Of a stretch of 64,000 bases of DNA, positions 16,595 to 24,559 are shown piece after piece (position 1 is the stretch's first letter; every line of letters starts with the position of its first letter). The position numbers were made by a program, and so were the translations under genes. This stretch comes from Pristimantibacillus sp052113225 (GTDB lineage: Bacteria; Bacillota; Bacilli; Paenibacillales; Paenibacillaceae). Under the pieces are notes generated by a model. It was given only the letters and a program-made list of their open reading frames with translations. It was not told the DNA's origin and ran no database searches. The DNA lies in contig NZ_JBFRCT010000006.1 of assembly GCF_052113225.1 (NCBI RefSeq), positions 339,945 through 403,944 on the forward strand, given 5' to 3'.

Positions 16595-17017
16595 ATGGGT
16601 ACGGAAGTCGATCGTTTGCTTAGCAATTCGTATGCGGCATCACTCGTTTATGTATCGCTGGTCGTGTTGTCGCTTATCGTCTTTTTGTCCGTGTTTGAGC
16701 TGGTGACCCGTTATAACTGCTGGAAGGAAATCAAGAACGGCAATATGTCGGTCGCAATGGCTACAAGCGGGAAAATATTTGGGATATGTAATATTTTCAG
16801 ATTTTCAATTGAGGCTAATGTTTCGGTGTATGAGAGTCTGATCTGGGGCTTATTCGGCTTTATTATTTTACTTGCTGCTTATTTTTTATTTGAATTTCTA
16901 ACTCCGGTATTTCGTATAGATGACGAAATAGCAAAGGATAACCGGGCTGTAGGATTAATCGCAATGGTTATTTCTATTTCTTTGTCTTATGTAATTGGAG
17001 CAACGGTTATTTTGTAA
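16595..17017 (+). CDS. DUF350 family membrane protein
   Basis: A 140-aa protein with about four membrane helices (residues 17-40, 48-62, 83-105 and 120-140). The arrangement, with a short cytoplasmic loop carrying GNMSVAMATSGKIFGICNIF, resembles DUF350, an uncharacterised family often found with stress or envelope genes. The ATG at 16595 is chosen over the GTG at 16586 because AGGAG at 16582-16586 is correctly spaced only for the former. It starts 50 bp after mutS2 and may be co-transcribed with it. Confidence 0.75.
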   Translation: MGTEVDRLLSNSYAASLVYVSLVVLSLIVFLSVFELVTRYNCWKEIKNGNMSVAMATSGKIFGICNIFRFSIEANVSVYESLIWGLFGFIILLAAYFLFEFLTPVFRIDDEIAKDNRAVGLIAMVISISLSYVIGATVIL

Positions 17018-17025
17018 GTGGCTCA

Positions 17026-17199
17026 GCAATTCTTTGGGCTTATGCTTTCGAAGTAAGAATTGCTTTGCAATTCTTTAAGCTTATGCTTTCGAAGTAAGAA
17101 TTGCTCTGCAATTCTTTAAGCTTATGCTTTCGAAGTAAGAATTGCTTCGCAATTCTTTAAGTTTATGCTTTCGAAGTAAGAATTGCTTCGCAATTCTTT
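17026..17199 (+). repeat. 41-bp tandem repeat array, hairpin-forming
   Basis: Four full 41-bp units and a partial fifth; GCAATTCTTT occurs at 17026, 17067, 17108, 17149 and 17190. Each unit contains CTTATGCTTTCGAAGTA followed by a short hairpin of the type GAATTGCTTCGCAATTC. Single-base differences occur in the loop (TTT, TCT, TTC) and before the conserved CTTATGC. The last hairpin ends 5 bp before the ribosome-binding site of the 26-aa gene at 17214. Related modules occur at 31394, 33100 and 56865. Confidence 0.92.
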
Positions 17200-17213
17200 G
17201 TAGGAGGGCAGTC

Positions 17214-17294
17214 ATGAAATACTTATGGGGGATTTTACTCGCGATTGCTATTATATTTTTTGGTCTTGGTGTTATCTATATGATGAATAATTAA
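17214..17294 (+). CDS. 26-aa single-helix membrane peptide
   Basis: The ATG at 17214 follows a strong TAGGAGGG. The product is MKYLWGILLAIAIIFFGLGV plus IYMMNN: one membrane helix with a short charged N-terminus. It lies 21 bp before the zinc-ribbon gene, probably in one transcript. No function is recognised. The start signal, hydrophobic profile and close spacing make a real small protein likely. Confidence 0.65.
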   Translation: MKYLWGILLAIAIIFFGLGVIYMMNN

Positions 17295-17314
17295 GCTTTG
17301 GAGGTTATTAAGGA

Positions 17315-17830
17315 ATGGAAGAGCAAAACATTTGTCCGTGGTGTTATACAGAAATCGTATGGGATGAGGAAATTGGGCCGGAGAAACACTGCCCACACTG
17401 CGAGAACGAGCTTAGCGGCTACCGCACGATGCAATTTGGAATTGATCGTCCAGATGACGACAATGATGAAAGCTGGGAAGACGAGGAAGAGGTACAGGAG
17501 CAAGCAGATTCCGAGGAAACAGATGATAATTCAAATGGGGGCTACCGTCAGGTGAATCTCTCGTGGCTTGCTGCGGAAGAGACGATTCGTCAAATTACGG
17601 ACAGCCAGGACGAAGCACCGGAATGTCCGACATGCCGCGAGTATATGCTGGAGGCTGGAAAGCAAAGCATTTCGTTGCAGCCGACTGTTCACACCGTGAC
17701 AGGAAGAGCTGTTATTCAATCGCCGGTTGAGACCGTAACCTATATTTGTCCGTCTTGCTTCCAAGTATCGACGATTCTAAGCCAGGAAGCCCGCGATCAG
17801 ATGCTGGCTTTACTTGCGCCTAAGGAATAA
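17315..17830 (+). CDS. Double zinc-ribbon protein
   Basis: A 171-aa soluble protein with two Cys4 metal-binding pairs: CPWC and CPHC at residues about 7-31, and CPTC and CPSC at about 108-148. An acidic linker rich in Asp/Glu (about 45-75) lies between them. Such ribbons bind structural zinc; the biological role is unknown. The ATG follows TTGGAGG. It is preceded by the 26-aa membrane peptide and followed by an MFS gene with its own start region. Some inverted repetition (CTAACA/TGTTAG) lies downstream at about 17885-17908. Confidence 0.75.
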   Translation: MEEQNICPWCYTEIVWDEEIGPEKHCPHCENELSGYRTMQFGIDRPDDDNDESWEDEEEVQEQADSEETDDNSNGGYRQVNLSWLAAEETIRQITDSQDEAPECPTCREYMLEAGKQSISLQPTVHTVTGRAVIQSPVETVTYICPSCFQVSTILSQEARDQMLALLAPKE

Positions 17831-17988
17831 TTAGCTTGAGCTGGTAAAGAGAGGACGGCATGACCCCTGCTCTTTTGGGAATTCTAACAGTGGATAACCA
17901 TTGTTAGGTGATCCTTACGAACAAAGAATGACCACAAGCAGCTTTGATGAGGCTTATCGTGTGGCAATTCTTTTTAGGAGGAATCGGA

Positions 17989-19272
17989 TTGAAGCAGAGT
18001 CATCATGGCGTTAAGACCGGCGGACGTCTAAGCGGCGCAGGCCGAAGCGTCACAAGTTCACGCCAAGGCGGAGCGCTGGGATCACAGGCGATCTTGCTGC
18101 TTGCTGTTCAAGGCTTGTTCGGCATCGCAAGTGCGCTGTCCGGGACGTTCATACCGATCTATCTCTGGAAAGCAAGCCAGTCTTTTATGCTGATCGGTTG
18201 GTATACACTTGGCCAATATGTGACAAGTGGTATTGTCTTCTGGCTGGCAGGCAAATGGGTGAAGGAACATCATAAGATGTACAGCCTCCGTCTTGGCATT
18301 GTGCTGTCGGGGGCGTTTTACTTTACAGTACTCCTTTTAGGTCAGCAGGCAAAAGTCTACAGTATTCCGCTTGGCATGTTAAGCGGTATGGCTCTTGGCT
18401 TCTATTGGATGGCTTATAATGTTGTTTATTTTGAAATTACGGAGCCGGATAATAGGGACCGTTTCAACGGAATTGCCGGTATACTTGGCGCCTTGTCCGG
18501 TATTATCGCCCCATGGGTGTCTGGATACTTAATTACGTCGCTTCAAGGTGAGAGCGGCTATAAGCTTATTTTCACCATATCGCTTGTCATCTTCGGATTA
18601 AGCATGGTTGGAAGCTTCTGGCTTACCAATCGAGGAGTCCAAGGCGAGAAGTACAAATGGTTACTCGGTATTGATCAATTGAAAGAGAAGGGTAATCCAT
18701 GGCGGAGAATGTTCGGAGCTATAGTGACGCAGGGTGTCCGCGAAGGCGTATTTATGTTCCTTATCGGGCTGGTCATCTACATTGCGACTAAAAATGAAGG
18801 CAAGCTGGGTAATTTCTCGCTTATTACCTCTCTTGTTGCGTTGATCAGCTTTTGGTTTGTAGGAAAACGCCTCAAAGCAAGCAATCGGAAAATCGCGATG
18901 CTGATTGGAACGATTATGATCGGGTTGATCGTTCTTCCTTTGTTCATTAAAGTGAACTATAGCACTCTGCTTATTTTTGGTATTGGCACCTCGTTGTTTA
19001 TACCACTGTACATTATCCCGATGACATCGCGGGTCTTCGACCTAATCGGCGATTCTGAGGAAAGCGCTAAGAACCGTGAGGAGCTGATCGTCCTCCGTGA
19101 AGCCGGTCTAATTATCGGCCGTGTCATCGGCCTAGCTGCTTATCTGATCGTCTTATCCCAGACGCAGACACCAGCGGCAATCGTTACCCTTATGTTCTGT
19201 GTTGGTATCGTCCCCATCGCCGGATGGTTCTTCATCCGGCCCTTCCTATCTGCCAACAATAAATTTCGTTAA
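17989..19272 (+). CDS. MFS transporter
   Basis: A 427-aa major facilitator with about 12 membrane helices and unknown substrate. A basic N-terminus is followed by helix 1 (AILLLAVQGLFGIASALSGT), with a basic cytoplasmic loop (LAGKWVKEHHKMYSLRLGI) after helix 2 and a second charged loop between helices 6 and 7. The start chosen is TTG at 17989, because AGGAGG at 17976-17981 is correctly spaced; the ATG at 17944 has no such site. It is followed by the inverted-repeat element at 19291. Confidence 0.85.
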   Translation: MKQSHHGVKTGGRLSGAGRSVTSSRQGGALGSQAILLLAVQGLFGIASALSGTFIPIYLWKASQSFMLIGWYTLGQYVTSGIVFWLAGKWVKEHHKMYSLRLGIVLSGAFYFTVLLLGQQAKVYSIPLGMLSGMALGFYWMAYNVVYFEITEPDNRDRFNGIAGILGALSGIIAPWVSGYLITSLQGESGYKLIFTISLVIFGLSMVGSFWLTNRGVQGEKYKWLLGIDQLKEKGNPWRRMFGAIVTQGVREGVFMFLIGLVIYIATKNEGKLGNFSLITSLVALISFWFVGKRLKASNRKIAMLIGTIMIGLIVLPLFIKVNYSTLLIFGIGTSLFIPLYIIPMTSRVFDLIGDSEESAKNREELIVLREAGLIIGRVIGLAAYLIVLSQTQTPAAIVTLMFCVGIVPIAGWFFIRPFLSANNKFR

Positions 19273-19290
19273 TAATTTTTGAACTGTAAT

Positions 19291-19446
19291 CAAATCGTAG
19301 CGTGCGAAACGAAACTATTAGGAATGAGAAGTGCAACGTTCGCCTTTGTCCCGAATTTCAACCGCTAAAGCGGTTTACAAATGAAGAAATTCGGGACAAC
19401 AGCGATCGAATCCTAATAGTTTCGTGAAGCGCAGCCTCACGATTTG
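19291..19446. repeat. Interspersed double inverted repeat, copy 1
   Basis: Outer arms: CAAATCGT...ACTATTAGGA pairs with TCCTAATAGT...ACGATTTG. The core has GTTCGCCTTTGT on the left and ACAACAGCGATCG on the right. The inner stem is TTGTCCCGAATTTC (19346-19359) with GAAATTCGGGACAA (19386-19399), 14 perfect base pairs. At the tip is AACCGC-TAAA-GCGGTT. It fills the gap between the MFS gene and cysK and ends 16 bp before the cysK start. Four further copies lie in this window. Confidence 0.85.
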
Positions 19447-19462
19447 AACTAAAGGAGAACTT

Positions 19463-20380
19463 ATGCCACGAATAGTGCAAACCATCATTGACCTCATCGG
19501 CGATACGCCAGTCATTAAGCTCAATCGGCTTGTAGAAGCCGGAAGCGCAGACGTATTCGTAAAGCTTGAGCGGTTTAATCCTAGCGGCAGCGTAAAGGAT
19601 CGCGCTGCATCAGCACTTATCCAAGCAGCTGAACAAGGCGGACAGATTAAGCCAGGCAGCACCATCATCGAGCCGACCAGCGGTAATACCGGCATCGGGC
19701 TCGCGATGAACGCAGCTGCCAAGGGCTATAAATTGATTCTTATCATGCCTGACAATATGTCGGCAGAACGAATCAAGCTGCTTCAGGCTTATGGGGCAGA
19801 CGTTGTATTAACGCCTGCTGCCGAGAGAATGCCTGGTGCAATCCGTAAAGCATTAGAGCTGCAAGCTCAAATTCCGGGCAGCTTTATCCCGAATCAATTC
19901 GAGAATCATGCTAACCCGGATATCCATCGTACGACTACGGCAGTAGAGATTTTACGGCAAACCGAAGAAAAGCTTGATGCCTTTATTGCTACGGCAGGAA
20001 CTGGGGGCACTGTTACAGGTACGGGCGAGACGCTTAAAGCAGCTCTTCCGAATCTACATATCGCGGTTGTTGAGCCTGCCGGTTCACCTGTCTTGTCTGG
20101 TGGTAAGCCGGGGCCGCATAAACTGGTTGGAACAAGTCCTGGATTTGTGCCAACGATTCTGAATACGAATGTGTATGATGAAATTATTCAAGTAACCGAC
20201 GAGGATGCGCTTCAAACCATGCGAAGCCTGGCTCGTCTGGAAGGACTATTACTTGGACCGTCATCCGGTGCCTCCGTATGGGCGGCCATGCAGGTTGCGA
20301 AGAGACTTGGTCCGGGCAAACGAGTATTGTGTATTGCTCCCGATACAGGTGAACGTTATTTGAGTATGGATATATTCTAA
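19463..20380 (+). CDS. cysK: Cysteine synthase A (O-acetylserine sulfhydrylase)
   Basis: A 305-aa PLP enzyme that makes L-cysteine and acetate from O-acetylserine and sulfide. The PLP lysine is Lys45 in NPSGSVKDRAA; the substrate loop TSGNTG is at 72-77; the phosphate-binding glycine loop is GTGGTVTGTG near residue 175; and PSSGAS lies near 270. The length is normal. The ATG at 19463 follows AAAGGAG. CysM-type activity cannot be excluded. The usual cysteine T-box or CymR site is not seen; instead an inverted-repeat element lies directly upstream. Confidence 0.95.
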   Translation: MPRIVQTIIDLIGDTPVIKLNRLVEAGSADVFVKLERFNPSGSVKDRAASALIQAAEQGGQIKPGSTIIEPTSGNTGIGLAMNAAAKGYKLILIMPDNMSAERIKLLQAYGADVVLTPAAERMPGAIRKALELQAQIPGSFIPNQFENHANPDIHRTTTAVEILRQTEEKLDAFIATAGTGGTVTGTGETLKAALPNLHIAVVEPAGSPVLSGGKPGPHKLVGTSPGFVPTILNTNVYDEIIQVTDEDALQTMRSLARLEGLLLGPSSGASVWAAMQVAKRLGPGKRVLCIAPDTGERYLSMDIF

Positions 20381-20381
20381 T

Positions 20382-20431
20382 AAGAAGCGAGGCCCTTAAA
20401 GCTTATTTCCAAGCTTTAAGGGCTTCTTTTA
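20382..20431. terminator. Convergent terminator between cysK and cotH
   Basis: CCCTTAAAGCTT and AAGCTTTAAGGG form a 12-bp perfect stem followed by CTTCTTTT on the plus strand. AAGAAG on the other side gives a partial U tract for the minus strand, so it can serve both genes. It overlaps the last codons of cotH. Confidence 0.85.
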
Positions 20432-21467
20432 TAAGGCCTCGCCGTTCGCGTACATAATCAAGAATAAAGGAAGGCTCATCGAGATACGTATCAAAGCTGC
20501 TTTTCCTCGTGAAGTCATCCCGGATTGCAGGTGTAATCTCTTTGTACATCCGGTTAATGATGGGATCGATTCGTTCGACTGTAAAGGCTGTTCGTAATAA
20601 GTTTAGCAGAATTGCACGATATTTCTGCCGGCAGGAGGCAAAGGTAAACAGCTTGCCGGTTAATTGATTGTAGCCCTGTAAACGTACCAAATCACTGCCG
20701 CAAGGTTTTCCGTAGCAATTCCTTCCCCAGGTCCCTTCATAATCCCAAGGAATAATACGGTATTTGCGGCTATTCTTATGTTCGTATAAGGCGTAGTTCT
20801 GATCGAATCCATCATAGTTGCCGGTGAGAACTGCTCCTGCCAGCCACAATAAATACTGGTTGATATCCAGCCGTTTGGCGGTGTATACGTTTAGTTGTTT
20901 GCTTGTCATGGTATTAATATTGCGGATGAATCGGACCAGACGATATTTGGTATTTGTCTCTCCCTTAACGATTTCATATCCATCAAATAAGGAGTTCTTC
21001 TTTTGATTGGAGTTCTGATCAATAAGGCTGAAATCCGCACTGTCATTGACGGCATAAATAATGGAGTTATAGCCTATTCCTCTCTTTTTGAAAAATCGCT
21101 GATCAACCGCCTCGATTTCTAAGTATACCCCTTGCGGATAACCGTTAATTTCGACGGATATATGCGTTGTTTCCGGAGAGGGCACGCCAATGGTATTAAA
21201 GAATGTAAAAGATAACGCATTACGGATCATGGAAGGATCATCAAACTCTGCATTCCAGTGCAGTGTTTTTCCTCCATCTAATCTGACCTCGAAGGATTTC
21301 TTGTTGTAATTACGCGTATGACCGCCTCGAATGCCGAATGTCGCTGTATAAAGTTTCCCATCTAATTCGATATGAATCGGCTTGAAGGATTTACTCCAAG
21401 GGTTATTTTTTAGCTCCTTTAGATCATCCTCGTCAATCTCGATTTTGCGAATAGGCAGCGTTGCCAC
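20403..21467 (-). CDS. cotH: CotH-family spore coat protein kinase
   Basis: Atypical kinase that phosphorylates spore coat proteins (CotB and CotG in B. subtilis) during coat assembly; 354 aa. Seen: the N-terminal sheet with IRGGHTRNYNKKSFEVRL (phosphate-contacting Arg and Lys), the NYDGFDQNYALYE segment carrying the catalytic Asp, and PWDYEGTWG with the metal-binding Asp. The longest frame begins at the GTG at 21476, but AAGGGG at 21478-21483 is spaced properly only for the GTG at 21467, which is used here. It is divergent from the CotB-like genes at 21784 and 22664, the expected substrates. It is likely expressed in the mother cell. Confidence 0.92.
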   Translation of the reverse strand: MATLPIRKIEIDEDDLKELKNNPWSKSFKPIHIELDGKLYTATFGIRGGHTRNYNKKSFEVRLDGGKTLHWNAEFDDPSMIRNALSFTFFNTIGVPSPETTHISVEINGYPQGVYLEIEAVDQRFFKKRGIGYNSIIYAVNDSADFSLIDQNSNQKKNSLFDGYEIVKGETNTKYRLVRFIRNINTMTSKQLNVYTAKRLDINQYLLWLAGAVLTGNYDGFDQNYALYEHKNSRKYRIIPWDYEGTWGRNCYGKPCGSDLVRLQGYNQLTGKLFTFASCRQKYRAILLNLLRTAFTVERIDPIINRMYKEITPAIRDDFTRKSSFDTYLDEPSFILDYVRERRGLIKEALKAWK

Positions 21468-21492
21468 GGGCTTCACCCCTTAGACCGAAGTC

Positions 21493-21519
21493 AAAGCCTA
21501 TCGTGGCTGATAGGCTTTT
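21493..21519. promoter_or_regulatory. Hairpin in the cotH / cotB-like intergenic region
   Basis: AAAGCCTATC and GATAGGCTTT form a 10-bp stem with a 6-base loop. On the plus strand it ends in TTTTG, like a short terminator, but there is no plus-strand gene before it; on the minus strand it lies in the leader of cotH. The remaining 260 bp to 21783 are AT-rich and must hold divergent sporulation promoters, which I could not assign. Confidence 0.5.
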
Positions 21520-21783
21520 GTGCTTATTTACCCTATTCGGGTATCGGGGCAAGTGACACCATTTACGTCATTATTTTGCTTATTTCTCCCTTTTGTCCAG
21601 ATAAATGGTTACTAATCTAGTACCTCTCATATACGGGTTACATATAAATATATTACAAACCGTCACCAATGGTAGATGACTAGAAAGCAAACAACAGCAA
21701 GATCAGCCTATTAGTGGCAAAAGGTCAATTGGATGGTACGGTTGTAAATCTATTAATGCGAGAATCATCGGAGGGATTTACAC

Positions 21784-22590
21784 ATGTATGATGGCAATCA
21801 CTGGCAAGGACAACAATGCCACAAGAGTCACAAAAGTCACAATAGTCATGTGAGCACAGGAACAACAACACCAACAAACGGCGGCAACACTCAAATCAGA
21901 AATTTGGTAGGTGAAATGGTTAAAATTAACCGTGGCGGCCCGGAATCATTAGTAGGAACTCTGTTGGCAGTAAAAAGCGACTACCTGGTTCTTTCGACAA
22001 GAGGTGGAGTCGTATACGTTGATCTTAGCCATGTAAAGAGCGTAACAAGGCTTGCAGATGGTGGAAGAAGCGGTGGTATTGGCAATGACTTCATCAATGC
22101 TGATAACTTTAGAGGAGTAGTAAGAGCATTACAAAAAGAATTCGTGCAAATTAACTGGGGCGGACCGGAGAAAGTAGAAGGCTTCCTCGCTGAAGTACAA
22201 GGCAACACAGCACTTATAGCTGTGAAAAATGAAGTGGTCTATATCCTTATTGATCATATCAAAACAATCAAAAAACTTAGCTTCAACAAATCAAATGGCA
22301 ACAAATCCGGAGGAAACAACAACAACAATAATCAATCCGGCGGCAACAACAACAACAACAAAAACAACAATAACAACAAAAACAAAAACAACAAATCCGG
22401 TAATCAAGGACAATCGGGCGGTAACAAGTCTGGCAACAAATCAGGTGCACAAGCGCAAGGCCAATCAGGCAATAAAACAGGCAATAGAACAGGTAATAGA
22501 ACAGGTAATAGAACTGCAGCTCAAACACAATCCACTGGCAATAAATCGAATAAAAAATCTGGAGGCGGCAACCGCTCGAAAAAAGGCTAA
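21784..22590 (+). CDS. CotB-like spore coat protein
   Basis: A 268-aa outer coat protein. Two copies of the CotB repeat are visible: VKINRGGPESLVGTLLAVKS followed by YVDLSHVKSV (about residues 46-85), and VQINWGGPEKVEGFLAEVQG followed by ILIDHIKTI (about 120-160). These match the RGGPES repeats of B. subtilis CotB. The His/Ser-rich N-terminus (SHKSHNSH) could bind metal. The C-terminal 100 residues are low complexity, with Asn runs, SGGN, NKSG and three GNRT repeats, replacing the Ser/Lys/Arg tail of CotB. GGAGG precedes the ATG. It is divergent from the kinase cotH, so phosphorylation of Ser in the NKSG units is a reasonable inference. Confidence 0.88.
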   Translation: MYDGNHWQGQQCHKSHKSHNSHVSTGTTTPTNGGNTQIRNLVGEMVKINRGGPESLVGTLLAVKSDYLVLSTRGGVVYVDLSHVKSVTRLADGGRSGGIGNDFINADNFRGVVRALQKEFVQINWGGPEKVEGFLAEVQGNTALIAVKNEVVYILIDHIKTIKKLSFNKSNGNKSGGNNNNNNQSGGNNNNNKNNNNNKNKNNKSGNQGQSGGNKSGNKSGAQAQGQSGNKTGNRTGNRTGNRTAAQTQSTGNKSNKKSGGGNRSKKG

Positions 22591-22663
22591 TCGGAGGATG
22601 CCGGGCATGATTACCTGTGCCCGGCATCAACTTCAGATTCGCTTTTAAAAGGAGGTCGAGCAG

Positions 22664-23329
22664 TTGAAGAACCGTCATCCACTTTTAGATTCACAGGTTG
22701 AACTCGTTATTTCCGGGAAGGCGGGGATAAGAGGGAAAATCATCGATTTTGGACCGGATATATTAGTGCTGTATAATGGCATTCAGTTTTTCTATATTCC
22801 ACTTATTCACATGCAGCAAATGAGAATTGTAAATGATGAGGAAGAGAGCTATGGCAGCACACCTGAATTGCCCTTTGAACCTTATAATGATTCCATTTCA
22901 TTCCGCAAAATTTTATTGAATTCCAAAGGGATGTTCTCTGAAATCTATATTACAGGCAATCAATCTATCCATGGATATGTGACGGCTGTCATGAATGATT
23001 TCTTTGTTTTCTATTCTCCTATCTATCATTCTGTTATGATCTCGATGCGTCATCTTAAGTACTTGGTTCCATATAACGCTAATGTAACCCCTTATTCCTT
23101 ATCTGCTGAACAATTCCCACTTAAGCCTACACCGTTAACCCTTGCCCGGACCTTCGATCAGCAGCTTCGCAAACACATTGGGCAATTTGTTGTTCTTGAT
23201 CTAGGAGAGAACCCGAGAAAAACTGGCGTTCTCAAAAACGTTGATCTTAACTTGCTCGAACTTGCGGATGCAAGCGGATCATCGGTATTTATCCATTATG
23301 ACCATGTAAAAACGCTTCATCTGCCCTAA
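22664..23329 (+). CDS. CotB-related coat protein, tail-less
   Basis: A 221-aa protein with three degenerate CotB-type repeats: SGKAGIRGKIIDFGPDILVL (about 17-55), TGNQSIHGYVTAVMNDFFVF (about 95-135) and GQFVVLDLGENPRKTGVLKN (about 172-220). Each ends in a hydrophobic strand plus a (D/R)H(V/L/M)K- or HMQQM-like element. The charged RGGPES core is lost and no low-complexity tail is present. The start is TTG at 22664 behind AAAGGAGGT. It follows the CotB-like gene by 73 bp and ends at a terminator, so the two form one operon. It may be a second coat subunit or partner; the assignment rests on repeat resemblance and context. Confidence 0.7.
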   Translation: MKNRHPLLDSQVELVISGKAGIRGKIIDFGPDILVLYNGIQFFYIPLIHMQQMRIVNDEEESYGSTPELPFEPYNDSISFRKILLNSKGMFSEIYITGNQSIHGYVTAVMNDFFVFYSPIYHSVMISMRHLKYLVPYNANVTPYSLSAEQFPLKPTPLTLARTFDQQLRKHIGQFVVLDLGENPRKTGVLKNVDLNLLELADASGSSVFIHYDHVKTLHLP

Positions 23330-23334
23330 CAAAT

Positions 23335-23378
23335 AAAGCCCTTTTAATGGCGATTTGCCAATCTGAGGGCTTTTTTTT
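23335..23378 (+). terminator. Intrinsic terminator after the coat genes
   Basis: AAAGCCCT and AGGGCTTT flank a 23-nt loop, followed by eight T residues. Confidence 0.85.
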
Positions 23379-23438
23379 ATGGAGAAAAACATGCATCACT
23401 TTCCTTCCTTAGGGGAATGCTGGAAGCGAAGGATGTGA

Positions 23439-24545
23439 ATGTCTGTGCAGCTTGCTTCCAAACCTATCGGGTTATGGCCAATCGTTATGATGACTCTGCT
23501 AAGTGTTGGCCTTGTTAATCACGTCATTGTTGTTCCAATGCTGCTGGCTGAAGCCAAGAGAGACGCCTGGCTGTGCATTCCGGTCGCGCTTATTATTGCC
23601 CTTCCGATTGCCGCTTTTCCTCTGCAGCGGGTTATGTTCAAGATGAACAGGGTACGCTTTGATGAGTGGCTTAAACAACATGTTCCGGCCTTTTTTGTAT
23701 GGCTGATTCTTGCAATTATTAATCTCGCGTTACTGTTTGTTGCCTTTGGTACATTAGTGGATGTTGTTTCCTGGACGTCAAATACTTACTTGCCGGAGAC
23801 CCCTCAAATAGTCGTTCTTTTTGTCTTTTGCTTTATTTGCATGTTTGCAGCAATGAATGGACTGCGCACCATTACTTATGTTTCTTGTATCTTACTTCCC
23901 ATTGTTGTTGGATTAGGGGACTTTGTGATGTCGGCTAATATGCCCGTCAAAGACTATCGGTATTTGCTTCCGATGTTCGAGATGGGTTTCTCCCCGATAT
24001 TCAAGGGAGCGGTACATTCACTAAGCGCCTTTATGGAACTGTCCTTCTTGCTGCTCATCCAACATGAGATGACGAAGAGCTTTAAGAAATGGCATCTTAT
24101 TCTTCTGACGGTCATGCTTATGGTACTTACGATTGGTCCTACAATGGGAGCAATCACTTTGTTTGGACCAAACGAAGCCAGTCTCATGCGTTACCCGGCT
24201 TATTCCCAGTGGCGGCTCGTGAAGATTGGCAAATATTTCGAGCATGTTGATTTCTTTGCTGTTTTTCAATGGCTCTCAGGTGCTCTAGTCCGGATATCAC
24301 TGCCGCTTTATCTGATTCAGATTTATGGCCCGTTCAAGAAGCTGAAGAACAAGTGGATAAGCATGCTTATCACGGTTCTTATCCTGGCTGTTGCAAGCTT
24401 TATCGTCCTTATGAAAATGAAGTGGTATATGATCCTGATGCATGCTTATTTCTCGGTTGCCTGGATCATATTTGGCATCCTTTTGCTGCTGCTGTGGATG
24501 CTTTCTTTCCGAAAAGTGAGGAAAACAGCAGAGCCGAAAGCTTAA
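23439..24545 (+). CDS. Spore germination receptor permease subunit (GerB/GerKB family)
   Basis: A 368-aa polytopic membrane protein of the amino acid-polyamine-organocation fold. It forms the B subunit of a nutrient germinant receptor in the spore inner membrane. About ten hydrophobic helices are visible, beginning with LWPIVMMTLLSVGLVNHVIV. The C-terminus is basic (SFRKVRKTAEPKA). An AAGGATG site precedes the ATG at 23439. It is first in a B-A-C operon, with 14 bp to the A subunit. The germinant specificity cannot be read from the sequence. Confidence 0.92.
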   Translation: MSVQLASKPIGLWPIVMMTLLSVGLVNHVIVVPMLLAEAKRDAWLCIPVALIIALPIAAFPLQRVMFKMNRVRFDEWLKQHVPAFFVWLILAIINLALLFVAFGTLVDVVSWTSNTYLPETPQIVVLFVFCFICMFAAMNGLRTITYVSCILLPIVVGLGDFVMSANMPVKDYRYLLPMFEMGFSPIFKGAVHSLSAFMELSFLLLIQHEMTKSFKKWHLILLTVMLMVLTIGPTMGAITLFGPNEASLMRYPAYSQWRLVKIGKYFEHVDFFAVFQWLSGALVRISLPLYLIQIYGPFKKLKNKWISMLITVLILAVASFIVLMKMKWYMILMHAYFSVAWIIFGILLLLLWMLSFRKVRKTAEPKA

Positions 24546-24559
24546 GGGGGTTAAAAGCT

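Noticed and set aside
15742..16626. 294-aa minus-strand frame opposite mutS2
   Set aside because: Composition is Leu/Cys/His-rich nonsense and it lies opposite the coiled-coil and Smr parts of mutS2.
17026..17199. CRISPR array
   Set aside because: The units are contiguous 41-bp repeats without unique spacers.
24269..24559. 97-residue N-terminal extension of the GerA-type protein
   Set aside because: It overlaps the C-terminal part of the GerB gene in another frame, is Cys/Pro-rich unlike the family, and the SD at 24545-24549 points to 24560.
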